This document shows positions 9,248-18,101 of a stretch of DNA of 64,000 nucleotides, piece after piece. The DNA is from Pomacea canaliculata (taxonomy: Eukaryota > Mollusca > Gastropoda > Architaenioglossa > Ampullariidae), in assembly GCF_003073045.1 (NCBI RefSeq), contig NC_037603.1, positions 14,824,192-14,888,191 of the forward strand, written 5' to 3'. The notes under the pieces were generated by a model. That model had not been told where the DNA came from. It did not search any database and was given only the letters and a program-made list of their open reading frames with translations. Numbering within the stretch: position 1 is the stretch's first letter; each line of letters begins with the position of its first letter. Made by a program: the position numbers and the translations under genes.

Positions 9248-10544
9248 ACAATTAGAGCATCCAAGTGGAATGCAAGTTACTTTGACTTATGAGAAAATAG
9301 AAGACTGGCAATATAATTCAAATTTTGGGTTACATGTACTTTGCTTGTTATTGTTGAATGGGATTGTTTCATTTGAGAGTGGGTTGAATTTTTGGACATG
9401 TAGATAGGTAAGATTGTGTATTTACATAAGACTCAGATAATTACATAATGGTGGGTAGAGTTCTGTTTGTATTGGTATTGGGAATTCATGAGAAGACTGA
9501 TGAAAAAATTAAAACAATGAAGTCATAACTGACAGTACATTTAGTTCAGAAGGACAGGAAAATATCTTTTGCCTGAAATAACTGTCAAGTTTCAAACTTA
9601 GTGCAGTTCTTGTCATAAGAAATCATGCCAAGTCATCTGCTTCATATTGCTGTTCTCTCTCCTAGGAACTCAAAACCAGAAGATCAACTATCTTCTTGTT
9701 TCTCGAAAGCTGAGCCAAGTCCTTGTGTCTTTCACAAGGTCATATCAGGTACTTATACAACAGGAACCCTCTCCCTTTTCCTGAAAACCCACTGATGCGA
9801 TGCAAAAGAAAAAGTATTAGTCTACAAGAGTGAAGTAACTTAAATATGGGCCTTATTTTTTACTTGGAGCAATCTCATGCTTTCATTGAAATGCCAAATT
9901 TGTTTTACAGTTGAATAGCTGTTGTACTAGCCTTTGTGTCAGTGTAAATATGTATCTTTTTCAGTTGGGACTCAGCACCATATGTCTTGTGAAAATAAAT
10001 GGAAGCAAGTCAGATGTTAAGTGGGAGAACCAGCGTGGAAGCCAGGCATTTCTTCCTTTGTGGATATCTTTTTTCTGTTATATTGATTAGCTATTGTTAT
10101 TATACAGAATCCTCATCATTGTTATTATCATATCTTGAGTAATGCAGTGGTGCCCAACCTGTTTCCGCCCAAGGGCTGCACTGGACATGATATAAAATCA
10201 TGTGAGCAGAACATGGCGGTTTAGCCAGAATATGACATTAAAAAGGAAATTATGTTTTGTGGCTGGTTAAAATAAAGGCCGGATGTGTTAATGCATGTTA
10301 AAGAACAGCTGTATCACTTTAACCCTTGCCTTATTAATGCTATGTCACTTTAATTATTTGACCTTAACCAACATCAGGTGGGACACTTAGAACAAGAGGT
10401 GTTATCAGGAAGGGAACTGGAAGTCACCGTTGAACTACAGGGAAAAGAGGGGCAGATCTTATGTGAAAGGTCGGTCTCTCTGACTGCAGACAGTGATGAA
10501 TCTTCCAGCCAATGGTCTACAGCAGATCTTGCTGTCTTCTTTAG
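9248..10544 (+). CDS. Unidentified spliced gene fragment, four exons
   Basis: Four exons read continuously through their junctions: 9248-9328, 9666-9748, 9965-10008 and 10378-10544. Acceptors are CATCATAG, TCTCCTAG, TTTTTCAG and ACATCAG; donors are GTTACA, GTACTT, GTCAGA and GTACTG. Phases agree at each join. Peptides in order: QLEHPSGMQVTLTYEKIEDW; NSKPEDQLSSCFSKAEPSPC; VGTQHHMSCENKWKQ; VGHLEQEVLSGRELEVTVEL, ending STADLAVFFR. The last exon looks like beta-sandwich strands. The second exon also has another open frame (NYLLVSRKLSQVLVSFTRSY), but that frame hits a stop if the third exon's GTCAGA donor is used. Neither the start nor the 3' end was found: the first exon begins mid-codon and the last ends in phase 2. 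I do not recognise the family. Confidence 0.5.
10144..10285 (+). mobile_element. hAT-type terminal fragment in an intron
   Basis: Begins CAGTGGTGCCCAACCTGTTT and continues with GGGCTGCACTGGA and later GGCCGGATG. This is the characteristic end sequence of hAT transposons and their short derivatives. Only one end is recognisable. It lies in the putative intron between the exons ending at 10008 and starting at 10378. Confidence 0.5.
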
Positions 10545-11086
10545 GTACTGGAAAAAATGTAGTGTACTCTCATCTCACAAACTAATTCAAAATACCATAT
10601 TACTTAGTGGTGTAACATGTAAAACATTCTGGTGTATTTTATACTTGAACACTTGTGTAATTTGTACATGCATGATAACATATGAGAAGAATCAGATTCA
10701 AACAGCAGGAGGATCATCTGTTCTATACATGTTGATCTATATCATTATTACACATGTAAAAATTGCTTATTTCCATATGCTAAGAATGCACAGGTCATAA
10801 ATACGTATTTTAAAATAAGAAAATGGAAAGATTTCACAATTCCAATGTAACAAAGATGTTATCCATGTCATCACAGAGGCTGAAGGGCTAAAACTGATTA
10901 CAATATTAATTAGCATACTATAATACTATATAACGCCAGGAATACAATCCTAGGAAAAAATATAGCAGACGGAACACTACAATTCAGTTAGTATACATTT
11001 ATGAATAATTTTGTAGGCTTCTGGAATCCTTTTTGTTTTGATAAAAAAGCGAATTTATTCGTTTCCTCTGCGTTGCAGGTTGAGTT

Positions 11087-12026
11087 TTAGATGATCGTTT
11101 TTTTCTGAAAAAGGTAGAAGAGTTAAGTGAGCGAGTTTTACATGCAGATTTATATTCACGTACTACAACATTCGAATTTTGCAGTTTTATATAGAACTGC
11201 ATAAACTAACTGTTGAAGAGAGCAAAATATACGATTACTAAGTCAACAGGTGCGTACCTGAAAATTCTGTCTCATGCGCAGTTTCCTGCACACTGCTCTG
11301 TGAAGGTGATCTCGTAAATCAATCCAGTCTCTGGGGCTCAGGGTAGCTGTTAAGTTGACCATACTCATAAAAAAGTCTGCCCTATTCGAATAGTCTGTTA
11401 TTGCAGCAGATTGCGATGTAGCTGCTGGTGTAGCTGATGTTGGTGGTGGTAGGGCTGATGTCGCAGCCTGTACGTTGGGAGTGTATCCGCCGAAGTCGAT
11501 GGAATTACTGTTGTTTCAATGAGCCCCGTTTGTTCCGTGGGGTCCGTTTCGGTTTCCTTATCTAATTTCTGGATTTTCTGCAAATAATAAAAAAAGACTA
11601 TTAAACATAATAATGTAGTCATATTTTGGGAATTATTTTAAAATTAACTTAACCTGATCCTAAAGAAAAAATGTTGCATTTGGCTTGTCCTTTACACTGA
11701 CCAGAAGCCAAGCTTTTTTAAAAAAAAACATTTTACACGTGCATATTTCAATAATTTATGGAAGAGAAGCAGAGTACAAAATAAGACTAACAAAGTAAAA
11801 CTGTCCCAAAGAAAGAAAAAGCAGCATTAAATGCTTTTCTGAGTAAACAGTACTTTCACGCATGCAAAGTAAACACAGCCGTCAGGTTTTATAGTTTTTT
11901 TTTCCCAGGCTGTACATAAAATTAGAAAAAACACAAGGCATACCTTATAAGTATCGCGTATTTTCGCCTTCCTCAAGGCCTTTTTCTTTGCCTTTTTCGC
12001 GTAGCCATTTCTTGATGTATTTGAGC
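11087..12026 (-). pseudogene. Unknown small basic-protein gene, copy A (broken)
   Basis: Three exons on the minus strand. Exon 1 (12026-11944) contains ATGGCTACGCGAAAAAGG, encoding MATRKRQRKRP, then an in-frame stop. Exon 2 (11577-11258) starts KIQKLDKETETDPTEQ, shifts frame in its middle, and ends with TDYSNRADFFMSMVNL then SPRDWIDLRDHLHRAV and RMRQNFQ before a GTACGC donor. A candidate last exon (11104-11087, acceptor TTTTTCAG) adds KKTII and a stop. Splice phases agree (phase 0). The product would be basic and mostly helical, with no signal peptide. No family is recognised. The stop and frameshift make this copy a likely pseudogene. Copy B at 14.24-15.30 kb shares near-identical introns. 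Confidence 0.55.
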
Positions 12027-12080
12027 CTATAAAGAAAAAAGACAACTTAAGAATTATAAAATATTACATCGGAAACATAG

Positions 12081-12554
12081 TGTCACCTGCACTCTACAGT
12101 GCCTTTCAGATGAGGAAAATAAATCAAATCAAAACACAGACAACAATTAAAATTTTAAAAATAATATAATTTAAAATCCAAAAGAAACACAAACAAATCC
12201 AAATTTTCCAACCCACAGTTCGAACACACGTTTCTTCCAATGTCTCAAAAAAATATTCAATCTTCTTACCGACAGTACAGTTCCTCACAAAGTCTCCACT
12301 TGAACAGCACAAAGTTTTCACTTCTAACATACACAAATATATCCACGTGAAAAGTAACACAAAGTTCTCACTTCTTGAAGTTATTTTTCAACTCAGCTCA
12401 GGTCGGGAACCCAAGGCGGATAAGACGAGTCGATGAACAATCAACCAAAAGTGAAATAAAAACACAAAAGAAAAAAGAAAACCTGGAGAGAAAAACAAAA
12501 CCAATCTTTAGATAAGTAGCAAATTCAACACTCAACTATTTTAAACCATATTCA
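12081..12554. other. AT-rich spacer between copy A and the LINE relic
   Basis: Contains AATAAATCAAATCAAAAC near 12118, similar to retroposon 3' tails elsewhere in the window (15.43-15.48 kb). Open frames here are very AT-rich and unconvincing. Confidence 0.3.
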
Positions 12555-13131
12555 TAAAATATATGATGATGATGAGGATGATGTCGATTTGTAATGCGCA
12601 GGTATCCATTCCGAAGAATGCTCATTGCGCAGAAAAAGAACAAATGAAGAACAAATAACGTGAACAAATATATAAAACACCAGGAAAAGTAAAAAATATA
12701 GACAGAAGTGTTTTTGGTGTTTAAGATGGTTTGAAAAAAACAGATGGGTTTTTTTAGTTTTTTGCGGAACGTGGTTGGTGAGGTGATGGTGGAGGTGGTG
12801 ACGATGGCAGAGCATTCCACGCTTAGGTGTCGCATTTTTGAAGGCCTGGCTCCAGTGCGCTTCTTGTTGGCTGTCTTCCACTGCAGGGAGAACAGAAGCG
12901 TGACTGGGAGCCTGAGCGCAGGGTACGCGACGGCTGATAAGGAGGAACTATCTCTTGCAAATAGTCAGGAGCAGTTTTAGACATGCAGGACTGGGCAATG
13001 GAAAGTACTTTGTGATCAATGCGCTTGTTCATTGGGAGCCAGTGAAGGCTCTGTAGGATGTGCTCAGTGTAGAGGAATAAATTTTTTTGTAGCTTTTTTT
13101 TTATGGTTTTCTTTGGCAACATTTCAATCAC
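12555..13131 (-). mobile_element. LINE 3' end (CR1/L2/jockey-like), broken
   Basis: The minus strand encodes EHILQSLHWLPMNKRIDHKV then APDYLQEIVPPYQPSRTLRS. This is the conserved tail of the reverse-transcriptase ORF in CR1/L2/jockey-type elements (HWLP...RI..K....PSYL...PYQPSR.LRS). After about 12.9 kb the homology moves to other frames and ends with SPTTFRKKLKKPICF, the standard last motif. GCGCATTACAAAT and an ATG-repeat tail (about 12562-12583) mark the 3' terminus. It is 5'-truncated with at least two frameshifts, hence dead. Confidence 0.8.
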
Positions 13132-13484
13132 GGCGAGTCTTCAAGTGCTGGCATATCGCCTTCGATGTAGTCCTTGTTGGCTGCAGCTTGTTCGGTGGTG
13201 TCTACATCTGCAGGGGGCCGATTGTTGGCTGCATGTGGCTGGCCAGGCGGTTTGTTGTTGTCCGCCGAGGGCCGATTGTTGGCTGTAAGCTGCTCATCCC
13301 CTTGAGCCAAATTCCGTAGTCTAAAGCGATTCTTGTCCGCTTCAACGCGCCCCTGGTGTATTAGAGTGTATAGGCTGTGAATAAAATCCTCGTCCAGGTG
13401 TGTCTTCGCCCGTTTTGAAGTAGCTGCCTGCGGATAGCGGTTACGGAAAAGTAATTTTCCCTCCTCATTCTTCTTAGGCAGGCC
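13128..13484 (-). CDS. Orphan open frame, low-complexity tail, function unknown
   Basis: An open frame of 118 codons on the minus strand, GC-richer than its surroundings and ending at TGA 13130-13128. It reads GLPKKNEEGKLLFRNRYPQ, then KTHLDEDFIHSLYTLIHQGR, VEADKNRFRLRNLAQGDEQL and a tail with two imperfect repeats (ANNRPSADN / ANNRPPADV). It has no ATG at its beginning. A second frame just upstream begins MSRRLTPAQLEACLRRM, so a frameshift may split one protein. The tail stops where the LINE fragment begins, suggesting that the LINE insertion truncated or flanked it. No family is recognised. It may belong with the A/B gene family on the same strand, but no link is shown. Confidence 0.35.
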   Translation of the reverse strand, partial: GLPKKNEEGKLLFRNRYPQAATSKRAKTHLDEDFIHSLYTLIHQGRVEADKNRFRLRNLAQGDEQLTANNRPSADNNKPPGQPHAANNRPPADVDTTEQAAANKDYIEGDMPALEDSP

Positions 13485-14139
13485 TCAAGCTGCGCTGGGG
13501 TGAGCCTTCGACTCATTCTGATGCTCAGGTGAGTCACCTCAGGACGAAGACACACAAATATATCACACTCATCAGAAATTTCCTCATTCTTCAACATTAA
13601 ACAGGCTCACCAAAAATCATCAGAAATACACACTCACTGAAAAATCAACAAAGATACACACTCACCTCAACAGGTTCAATGTCATACAAAGATACAACAA
13701 ATCTGGTAACTTCCAAGTCGGTTCAGGACTTGTACAATACAAATCTGGTCAGGATTTGTACCCCGGTCTACAGCACCAAGAAGTCCGTTCAAGACTGGTT
13801 ACAAAACAAAAAACCGTCCGCTCCGGACGCACTGACAACACCAAAGAGACTCCTTCTTTTTCCCCGCTCCCGTCAAGGAGAGGAAAAAAAAACCCAGTCA
13901 CACCACACACATCCAAAACACTACTACACTCTTTCCTTTGTTCTTCCAACAAAACAACCTATCAACACAAACTTAACACAAAGACCGGCCGGTCATCCCT
14001 GTATGGCGCGGCACGCCTCAGGTTGTTGACACTGACAGCCGCAGTAATAGGTGTTTCAACCTCCCACTTCCAATTATTTTTCCCTATCCCCTTCCTAGCT
14101 AAAAAAAAAAAAACATAAAAAATAGCACAGCAGGTTTGT
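13485..14139. other. Spacer without a supported gene
   Basis: Contains the alternative minus-strand frame MSRRLTPAQLEACLRRM (about 13515 downward) and a CA-rich plus-strand stretch at 13.6-14.1 kb. Short direct words such as TTCAGGACTTGTAC / GTCAGGATTTGTAC recur near 13.73 kb. No family recognised. Confidence 0.3.
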
Positions 14140-14412
14140 GACATGCATAAACTAACTGTTGTCATAAGGATATTCTGGCAGACATTATTTAGACATTTGA
14201 AGAGAGCAAAATATACGATTACTAAGTCAACAGGTGGGTACCTGAAAATTCTGTGTCCTGCGCAGCTTTTTGCACACCATCCTGTGAATCTGATCAAGTA
14301 GATCGATCCAATCTCTAGGGCTACCTGTTAAATTCACCAGACTAGTGAAAAAGTCAGCCCTATTTGAATAATCCGTAACGGTAGATTATGCAGATGATGC
14401 AGCCTGTACAGT

Positions 14413-14814
14413 AGCGGGTGCGGTGTCCAGTCACTTAATCCCCAGACACTTCATCCCCGACACTTCATCCCCGACACTTCATCCCCTAGACTTTTAATCC
14501 CCAGACACTTCATCCCAGACACTTCATCCCGACACTTCATCCCCGACACTCAAGAACAATTTCATATCATATTGTTGAAGAACATTAAATTTACTAGCTT
14601 ATATGAACTTTAACTAATGTTGTAGATGTTCAAATGACGTTAAAGTTAAAAGCATGATTTGAATTTGAATTTCAATTAAATTTTTCGCTGACTTCATAAT
14701 TTTTATTGTTAAGGATTTAGTTTAGGGATTAAGTGTCTGGGGATTAAAAGTCTAGGGGATGAAGTGTCGGGGATGAAGTGTCTGGGGATTAAGTGACTGG
14801 GAACCAGCGGGTGC
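14413..14814. repeat. 9-bp target-site duplication pair
   Basis: AGCGGGTGC occurs at 14413-14421 and again at 14806-14814, exactly flanking the inverted-repeat element. Removing the element and one copy restores colinearity with copy A. Nine bases is typical of Mutator-like elements; hAT elements usually make eight. Confidence 0.85.
14422..14805. mobile_element. Mutator-like MITE, 384 bp, long terminal inverted repeats
   Basis: The left end GGTGTCCAGTCACTTAATCC and the right end, read inverted, GGTTCCCAGTCACTTAATCC continue as matching inverted repeats for roughly 80 bases or more. Each arm is built of short units of the type CACTTCATCCCCGA and TAATCCCCAGA. The centre is AT-rich and non-coding, so the element needs a transposase from elsewhere. 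The perfect 9-bp target duplication and clean ends indicate a fairly recent insertion. It sits in exon 2 of gene copy B and disrupts it. Confidence 0.88.
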
Positions 14815-15429
14815 ATCTGGTTTTGCCGAAGTCGATACGATTACCGCAGTTTGAATGGGCCCAGTTCAATTGGCTCCGTTTCAGTTTCTTTATCGATTTT
14901 TTGGATTTTCTGCAAATAATAAAAAAACTATTAAACATAATAATGTAGTCATATTTTGAGAATTATTTTAAAATTAACTTAACCTGATCCTAAAGAAAAA
15001 ATGTTGCACTCGGCTTGTCTTTTACACTGACAAGCTTTTTTTTATAAAAAAAAACATTTTACACGTGCATATTTCAATAATTTATGGAAGAGAAGCAGAG
15101 TACAAAAGAAGACTAACAAAAAGCAACATTAAATGCTTTTCTGAGTAAACAGTACTTCCAAGCATGCAAAGTAAACACAGCCGTCAGGTTTTATAGTTTT
15201 TTTTTTCGCAGGCTGTACATAAAATTAGAAGAAACAAGAGGTAAGTACCGCGTTTTTATTCCCTCCAATTTGTCCTCGCCTTTTTGCCATGATCGCCTAT
15301 TAACAAAAAAGTCAACTTCAAAATTATAAAATATTACATCGGAAACATAGTGACTACATTTATGTATTTCTATGCAAGCATTAACTTTGAAGACAACATT
15401 CTGTTTTTAACACCAAACCCAAACACCAA

Positions 15430-15480
15430 AATGGAAGGAATTTGATTTGATTTGATAAGACTTTATTTGTCCCAGAGGAT
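15430..15480 (-). repeat. Retroposon 3' tail
   Basis: Read on the minus strand: CCTCTGGGACAAATAAAGTC then TTATCAAATCAAATC. The AATAAAG followed by short repeats is the usual end of LINEs and SINEs in such genomes. Similar tails are near 44.19 kb and 53.48 kb. Confidence 0.5.
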
Positions 15481-15570
15481 CGGGCCACAGTGGGTTTTGC
15501 AAATGGTGGCCTAGTAGGCCCGACGTGGGTATCCCATCCAAAGCCCACCATAATACCACCCTCTCCCGCA

Positions 15571-15790
15571 CCTTAATACCACCAACAGGTGGTCTGCCCA
15601 CCACTTAACCACTTACTAACCACCAAAATCCCACCCTTTCACCACCTTAATACCACCAACAGGTGGTCTGCTCACCACTTAACCACTTGCTCACCAACAA
15701 AGTCCCACCCTTTCACCACCTTAATACCACCAGCAGGTGGTCTGCCTACCACTACACCACTTTCTAACCACCAAAACCATCAGTCCGTCC
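15571..15790 (+). repeat. Minisatellite, 74-bp unit, about three copies
   Basis: The unit begins CCTTAATACCACCAACAGGT; copies start at 15571, 15645 and 15719, an exact 74-base spacing. The third copy has more substitutions (CACCAGCAGG). The unit also contains ACCACTTAACCACTT. The open frame across it is a by-product of the C-rich, stop-poor composition. Confidence 0.85.
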
Positions 15791-15961
15791 TTCACACATC
15801 ATCATATCAATCTCTGCCACACTTAGAACACCAATACCAAGATTGAAGAAGCAAATGACAATTCAAAATGATTTATTTTTCTAAATCAGGGTGATTTTCT
15901 CAGGCTTGTTTGTATTTCTAACTTTTACTTTTGTAACTCAAGTATTGCTAAGGCAACAAGT

Positions 15962-16535
15962 AACTTAATTTTATCTAAGCCTTTCATGTAATTTGCCTAT
16001 ATAATGTCACATGCAAAAGTATAGTGTGTTCAAGAACCCTGTGCAGCTAATTCTCACTGTATTGGTTCACTAACCGATGCACCACCAGATAGCCTGCTAG
16101 GTGAGCCAGAATCTGAAAAATAAATTGCCAACAGAAATAAACTGTTACGTTGAGCAATCAGAGGGATAAGGTTACCGTACTCATGCGATGAACTTAAGAT
16201 CATTTTTTTCTTGATGTACTATTACTGACAGATTCACTAATGATGCTCTATGATGAATTTCTTACTTTAAACACATGAAAATTCTCATATTTATATCTAG
16301 ATATTAGCATCATAACCATAAATGACCAAAGGTTTAAGGCCAGACACCTGCCAAACAGAAAATGGGATAGTGCGGATGTCAGCTATTTTGCCCTTGAATG
16401 GAGTTCAAAAAATGGTTTTACTGCAATTGTCACGGTATCAGTTGCCATGGAAATAATCCAAAAATTGAGAAAAGAAAGTGAAAGCTTAGGAACTTAATTT
16501 TATCTAAGCCTTTCTTGTAATTTGCCTATATAATG
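15962..16535 (+). repeat. Pair of 45-bp direct repeats 529 bp apart
   Basis: AACTTAATTTTATCTAAGCC and the following 25 bases occur at 15962-16006 and 16491-16535 with one mismatch. The sequence between shows no frame or inverted ends. The pair could be a remnant of a duplicated segment or the termini of an unknown insertion. Confidence 0.75.
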
Positions 16536-16591
16536 GAAAATATAACGCGGGCGCCTATGACGGGAGGGCCGTACTCGTGCATCGTCTAGAG

Positions 16592-16740
16592 CAGGGGTGG
16601 GCAATTAATTTTCCCAAGGGGCCGCATGAGAAATTGGGATGGTTTTAGAGGGCCGGATTAATATCGTTAACTCAGCTTTACCCAATACTGTATATATAGT
16701 ATATATACTGGCGGGCGGGCCAGCGGGCGGGCCGGTCAGA
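16592..16740 (+). mobile_element. hAT-type terminal fragment
   Basis: Begins CAGGGGTGGGCAATTAATTT, continues GGGGCCGCATGAGAA and GAGGGCCGGATTAA. This is the widespread end of hAT-derived short elements. The right terminus is not recognisable; GGCGGGCGGGCC tracts follow at 16.71 kb. Confidence 0.65.
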
Positions 16741-17171
16741 GACAGGAGGCGGGCTGGCCTTTGCCCAGGTCTGGTCTTTATGTATTTTGTTTTTTGTTTA
16801 TTCTTTCCCTAATATGACCAATTCTGTCAACCATTTCATGATGACCCACTTCTATATACACAGCGATCTTAGAGGTGGGTGGTGGATTATTCTTTTAAAG
16901 AGGAAACTATTAACTGTGAGGGGCAAAAAATCACCTCCAAAACATTTTGGTTGTTTACATTTGTTTATATACTTTGAATTATTTGATTACATATTTAGTG
17001 ATCCAATTTGCATTAAAGGGCGAGAAGAAGGAAAGAACAAGTGAGTGAGGCAAAAAATTAGCTTTTAATGTATTAACTGTTACAAACTGACCAGTGAATG
17101 TGTGTGTGTGGGAGATAGCATATAACATATATATAGTAATGTGTGTGAATATATGTATACTGTGAATATCT

Positions 17172-17211
17172 CAATACCCTTAAAAGGGTGAAAACAATAA
17201 AGATTCTTGAA
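17172..17211 (+). repeat. Retroposon 3' tail with hairpin, copy 1
   Basis: CAATACCCTTAAAAGGGTGA then AAACAATAAAGATTCTTGAA. CCCT...AGGG can form a short hairpin just before AATAAAG. The copy at 44611-44650 has the same layout. Confidence 0.5.
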
Positions 17212-18027
17212 TCAGAAGCTTCAGAAACTGATGATACTCTGAAAAACATGAACTTAGTGCATGGATGTAGATGAAAGGGATGAACAAGAAGTGCTCGATT
17301 CCACAAAATATTTCTCAAAGAATTCTTAAAATAAAAGGTTATAAAATCAAATGCCCACAAATACAAGCATTGGTTAAAAATGCCAAATGATGTTTTGGCA
17401 ATCTGTCCATGATAGGAACAGTTTGAACACTATTGCCAATGCTAGTTATAAAATCATTGGTGCCAAGCAAAGAAATTTGGTTTTTGTTGCATTTAGTAAA
17501 TTGTCAGGAAATTGGCATTTACTCAATATCTGAACATGCCACTGCAGGGGAACTTGTTTTATTGATTTCATGTAAACCTTATGCTATGCTAAAAAATGCA
17601 GAAGGAATAAATATATATACCCACACCCAAAATCTTTTTGTTTTTTTCTTTTCAACTGCTAAACAGTAAGTGAAAGGTGTGTGTGCACGCGAAGGGTATG
17701 GTTCTAGATGTAGGAAACTAGGAATTTTTTTTTTATCAAGCCATGCATTCTTTTATGAACCCCTTTGTCTTGTAACTAAACACTTGCTTTGTAACTTAGA
17801 TTTAATTACCTTTAGTATTAAAAAAGCTTGTCATTTGTCAATGACATTATATTTTGTGTGTTCGAATCACCATATTCAGTGAATGTATAAAGCAGTTTTC
17901 AACATATACTGCAATGTTGCCCTCTGTATGTTTACCATGTGTTTAGACACCTTATAAATGCAATGAACTCTGCCATCCAGAGGAGCTAGATGTGTATGTA
18001 CTAAATAGTCACTTGCTTTCAATCATA

Positions 18028-18101
18028 ATGCATCATCTAGGTTATCTAGGTTATCAGTTTAATGATGCATCATCTAGGTTATCTAGGTTATCAGTTTAAT
18101 G
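18028..18101 (+). repeat. 37-bp tandem duplication
   Basis: ATGCATCATCTAGGTTATCT and the following 17 bases occur twice head to tail (18028 and 18065), each containing the smaller repeat CTAGGTTAT. Copies are essentially identical, so the event is recent. Confidence 0.85.

Larger units (their letters stand above)
14242..15296 (-). pseudogene. Unknown small basic-protein gene, copy B (transposon-interrupted)
   Basis: Exon 1 (15296-15249) encodes MAKRRGQIGGNKNA after a TTAATAG acceptor and ends at a GTACTTAC donor in phase 0. Exon 2 (14909-14242) opens with KIQKIDKETETEPIELGP, so the join is in frame. It then meets a stop, is interrupted by the 384-bp element at 14422-14805, and resumes with VTDYSNRADFFTSLVNLTG, SPRDWIDLLDQIHRMV and QNFQ before a GTACCC donor. 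Many differences from copy A are synonymous in the DYSNRADFF-to-QNFQ part, indicating past selection on the protein. The third exon of copy A has no counterpart here: similarity stops near 14140. The family is unknown and this copy is broken. Confidence 0.55.

Noticed and set aside
15571..15790. Possible CRISPR-like array
   Set aside because: The units abut directly with no unique spacers; this is a eukaryotic minisatellite.
17848..17872. B-box-like GTGTTCGAATCACC
   Set aside because: No upstream A box or clover-leaf within tRNA distance.
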